From assembly GCF_014898055.3 (NCBI RefSeq), contig NW_023603184.1, positions 115,930,615-115,994,614 of the forward strand: a stretch of DNA of 64,000 bases. The letters are read 5' to 3'. The notes below the pieces were generated by a model, which was not told the origin of the DNA, searched no databases, and saw only the letters and a list, made by a program, of their open reading frames with translations. Position numbers and translations under genes: made by a program. Of this stretch, positions 60,525 to 64,000 are shown one piece after another; the first letter of the stretch is position 1; each line of letters opens with the position of its first letter. The stretch comes from Talpa occidentalis (taxonomy: Eukaryota > Chordata > Mammalia > Eulipotyphla > Talpidae).

Positions 60525-63500
60525 AAAGTAAAATTTAATGCTAATAATTCAAATTCTGAAATGTCTGTTGCTAGTAAATATACATGACTAGAAAAAATGT
60601 AACATAGATATAATTAGCCAGATGTTTTTCAAAAAGTCAAACAGAAATCTATCACTTAATACCAGGATAAAGTTGAGCTCAAATGGTACAGTATTGTTAT
60701 ATATTTCTTAAACTCTTATAAAGAAACAAGGTTGTTAATATGTTTATCTGATATGTCTTTCTCCCTCCATCATCTTTTTCCATCTTCATTGAAGTAAGTA
60801 ATAAAAATAATGCAGTTATCTAGCCCAATATTCACTGATAGCCTGTAGGAAGCTTTTGGGTGTGAACCAGACTGGAGATGAGTCATTAGAAGCCAAATGT
60901 TTGTATGGAAAGCTCCCTCTAAAATTTCACAAAAGCAAATATTTATAAACATGTTTAAAAATCACCATGGAACTCTTGGGAAGAGAGGTTAGATTGCCAC
61001 CCATTCTTAATTATACCATTTTGATAAAACATGGCTTTGCCACCATGGAGGCTAGCCCAGGCTCTAATCCTCTAAGAAACCAGGTGGCTATCACTGGGAT
61101 GACCCTCTGGACTCACAGCACTTCTTATTTTGATGTAGGACTATTTTGATAACCTCAGCCCAGTCTGCATTTTGAATGCATTGTAAATTCATGTGCTACC
61201 TGACAAGTTTCATTTTCCTATAGATAGATCCTTCAATTTCAATCTATACAAAGAGAGGTCACAAAGAGTGGTTAAAAATGGAAGTTTTTTTCTTGCAGAG
61301 CAAACATTTACTTCAAATGGTATAAGCTTTTATTTAAATTCAGCATCATGCCATTGCCTGTTGTTTTAAACACCCTTTTTTATCCCTCCAGCAAATAAAA
61401 AACATTCTGACAGATCTTTTGGCCCAAATCTGGTTCCTGCTTAGTCTTTTCAGGTTCCATGTGAAATCCTAAATTTCATGAGCAGACTGATTTGGGGTCC
61501 ATGGGAAAATTAGCTCCTATAGATACGGCCTCTGAAGATGAGGCAATGGTAGTGGTAGGAACTTGGTGATTTTTTTTCTCCCTTCTGGTCCAGATTTGAA
61601 AAGGAATCAGGAGGTCAGGGGATGACCAGGCTAAGAAGACAGTCCTTCTGCTAAACCAAGCTGCTTTTAATTTTTATGCCACCTTACTAGGGTTCTTAGA
61701 TTTGTTGGCATGTTTTATAAAGGATGTTGAGCTGGCCAGGCATTGATGCTTGAACTCCTATCAGCACACTTTTAGAATTTTGTCTCATATCCAAGGAATC
61801 CCTGGGAAGTACTTAGGACAGTACCAGAAAGATATAGGAATCAGGAGACTATTATCAATCTCTCTTTATCCTCTTCTATAAAGATTGAATTTTAAAGTAA
61901 TTAATATGTACTTCTGTATTAATAAATGGGTTACATACTTCTGACCTCTCAAAAAGTCAAATTGAGCTTTCTTGGATGACTCATTAGCATCATTATAAAA
62001 CTCAATTTTCTGTGCTATAAAGCAACAATACCTTACATAGTCCTGGAGTGTATCGAGTGGTATATTCCCACACTAACTTCTCACAAATTTTCTGTGGTCT
62101 GCTTTGCTATGAGATTGTCAGCTGTCACTTTACAGTGCCAGATGCTACCTGTCTTTACCAGCCTCTTTTAGATTTATTGTTTTAACTTGATACTCCTAAT
62201 CAGGGGACGGATTGGTAAAAAATTTGGTTATAATCTATGTAAAATAAAATTATATGAGCATACAGTGAATGCCTCTGGGTAATGCACTAAAAAAGTTAAA
62301 AAAAAAAGCTTCAGGGTGTTATGTGGAAGTTCAGTCTTATCCTTTCTATCTGGATCCCAGGTAAGTGACAGACACTAGATGTCCCTGAATAAAAGAATGA
62401 TCTAGATAAGCGAAATGATTCTCTGCTGGCATTTAATAAATGAGTTGCATCATTTCTTCCTTCCCATATAAACTGCTTGATTTAATGATGTTGAACTTAA
62501 TTACTCTCATTTCCAGGTTAATTAACATGATAGCCCTGGATATGTTGCCAGTTTTAATATAATATTGAAATTAGGAATAATTGCTAACATTTGGATAACC
62601 AAGAATTCATTTATAGTAAATGTTTCCAGGTGTGATAAAATCTCTAAACCATACATTTGATGTTATAAGTGTTGTAAAATAGCAGTTCACCAGGACTTTA
62701 TGACCTTAATAGACTTGACTATGTAGCAGGTTTACCAAATCCATATGAGAAAACATACATGCAGGCTCTAGGGTACTGGGTAGACCCTACAAGACTCAGC
62801 TGACTTACAGATATATGGAAATAAAGCAAACAAATAGCATGTGTTTGAAAGGAACACTTTAGACAGGGAGTGGGGTTTTTTGACAATCGTTCTGAATGTG
62901 AGTCAGAGTGTAGATTTGCGTGGTGAATATGTGGGTGGATGCATCTGTGGGTGTCAGAAAGAAACTGCCAAAGGTAGATGGCTGTAGTTCCATAGCTAGT
63001 AAAATGACTAAAATAGTAAAATAGATTTAAAGGTATAGAGCTTAATGGAGCCCTTTAAAATAGTTTTAGACAAACAATGTCTACAGACAAGCTTATTTAA
63101 AATACCAATTGCTTTCCACAAAGTTTCAATTACCCTTCATTATACAATACTAGGCACTTTTCATTTAATACTTACTTGAATTTGGTAATGATCATAAATG
63201 AAATTCTATCTTACATTCCTGATAGTCAAAGCTTATTACTAATAGGAAAATTGAGATAAAACAACTGTATATCTTATCTAGAAAATGACCTTCAACAGCT
63301 TGCAGACCAAGACATGACAGCTAATAACTTGCCAAGGAAAATGGAACTAATATGGGTAATAGGATAAGAAGAATTTTATGTACAATTATAACAAGATGAT
63401 ATTATATACTTGCACTTGCAGTAACTCAGCATTACAAAAATGTAAAAAGATAAGGGAATTGGCAACAGCAACACTTGCCTGGTTTTACCTGGAGAGTATT

Positions 63501-64000
63501 GATGCCAGTGTAGTGTAGTAGTGAAACCCCATTTAATAAATGCACAGATGGGCACTGTTTTTGGCAATTCCATGATTGCATCCCTGGGTCCTGGCAAATC
63601 AAGAGCCTATAAAACTACACTGAATATTACTTGAAACTAAAGCAAATGGAAAGAGATGACTGATCAATATGCACAAGGTAGACCGTTATTCAATATGCAA
63701 CTTACATGTTTGAACCTCCAAGATATGTCTGCCCACCATGCTTGCTTGTATAACCTTAACCTGCTTTTGCCCTCACAAAACTCTACAGGGAGTGGAGATA
63801 TAAGGGTGGCATCACGCAGACAGGACAACTATGGCGGAAGAGCTATTAGAGGGTGAGTGACTACAGAAAGGCAGGACCATGAGAGGAGGCCAGATGGAGC
63901 CCAAAGGGAAAGAGTAGAAATTCCCAGTGGGCTGGAAGCCCTAACAGCTTCCTTATTCTACACCCCCACACATGCCCTCCCACCCCTACTTCCCTGCAGG
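60525..64000. other. Intergenic block, no gene seen
   Basis: AT-rich sequence without clear repeats or exons. Short frames of 60-73 codons are compatible with chance. Confidence 0.4.

Noticed and set aside
1..64000. CRISPR array, bacterial operon or phage cassette
   Set aside because: No spacer-repeat arrays, no long uninterrupted frames and no bacterial ribosome-binding pattern; spliced mammalian genes and retroposons account for the window.

Overview
This is mammalian nuclear DNA: AT-rich, split genes with GT-AG introns, and dense interspersed repeats of L1, MIR, LTR and tRNA-derived SINE types. The most informative lineage marker is a tRNA-type SINE of about 250-300 bp with at least 14 copies. 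It begins gggcctccctggtggcgca, carries RNA polymerase III A/B-box-like motifs and ends in an (AAAT)n tail. I recognise it as close to the Rhin-1 type SINEs of horseshoe and leaf-nosed bats (Rhinolophoidea). The bat assignment is an inference from memory of that family, not a database result.

Layout. (1) 1-11.8 kb, + strand: the 3' end of NAB1 (EGR-binding transcriptional corepressor), with four coding exons at 3554-3643, 5233-5395, 6843-6959 and 9261-9349, then a 3'UTR of about 2.4 kb or more. All splice phases agree and the reading frame is open. (2) About 11.8-52 kb: a long gene-poor interval made of decayed L1/MIR/L2-type repeats, SINEs and several LTR elements. Its main landmark is 20.67-23.94 kb, where four related LTRs lie inside an old L1. 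Three are in one orientation, two of them forming a short non-autonomous LTR element with a 1.2 kb internal region, and the fourth is inverted. One LTR carries a pure (CTG)29 tract. (3) 52.38-55.09 kb, - strand: a complete five-exon gene for a secreted trypsin-fold protein of about 251-254 aa. It resembles PRSS58 (trypsin-X3), including its unusual Ser-Ala-Ala-Pro active-site motif, and is predicted to be catalytically inactive. (4) 55.1-64 kb: repeats (a split L1, three SINEs, a 200-bp pyrimidine microsatellite) and no gene I can support.

In human and mouse, as I remember the map, NAB1 is followed by a long gene desert and then GLS. The first 50 kb fits that, but I do not recall an annotated serine-protease-like gene there. 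The intact PRSS58-like gene is therefore the most interesting item in the window. The two genes have no evident functional link, and nothing suggests an operon, virus genome, CRISPR array or bacterial DNA.
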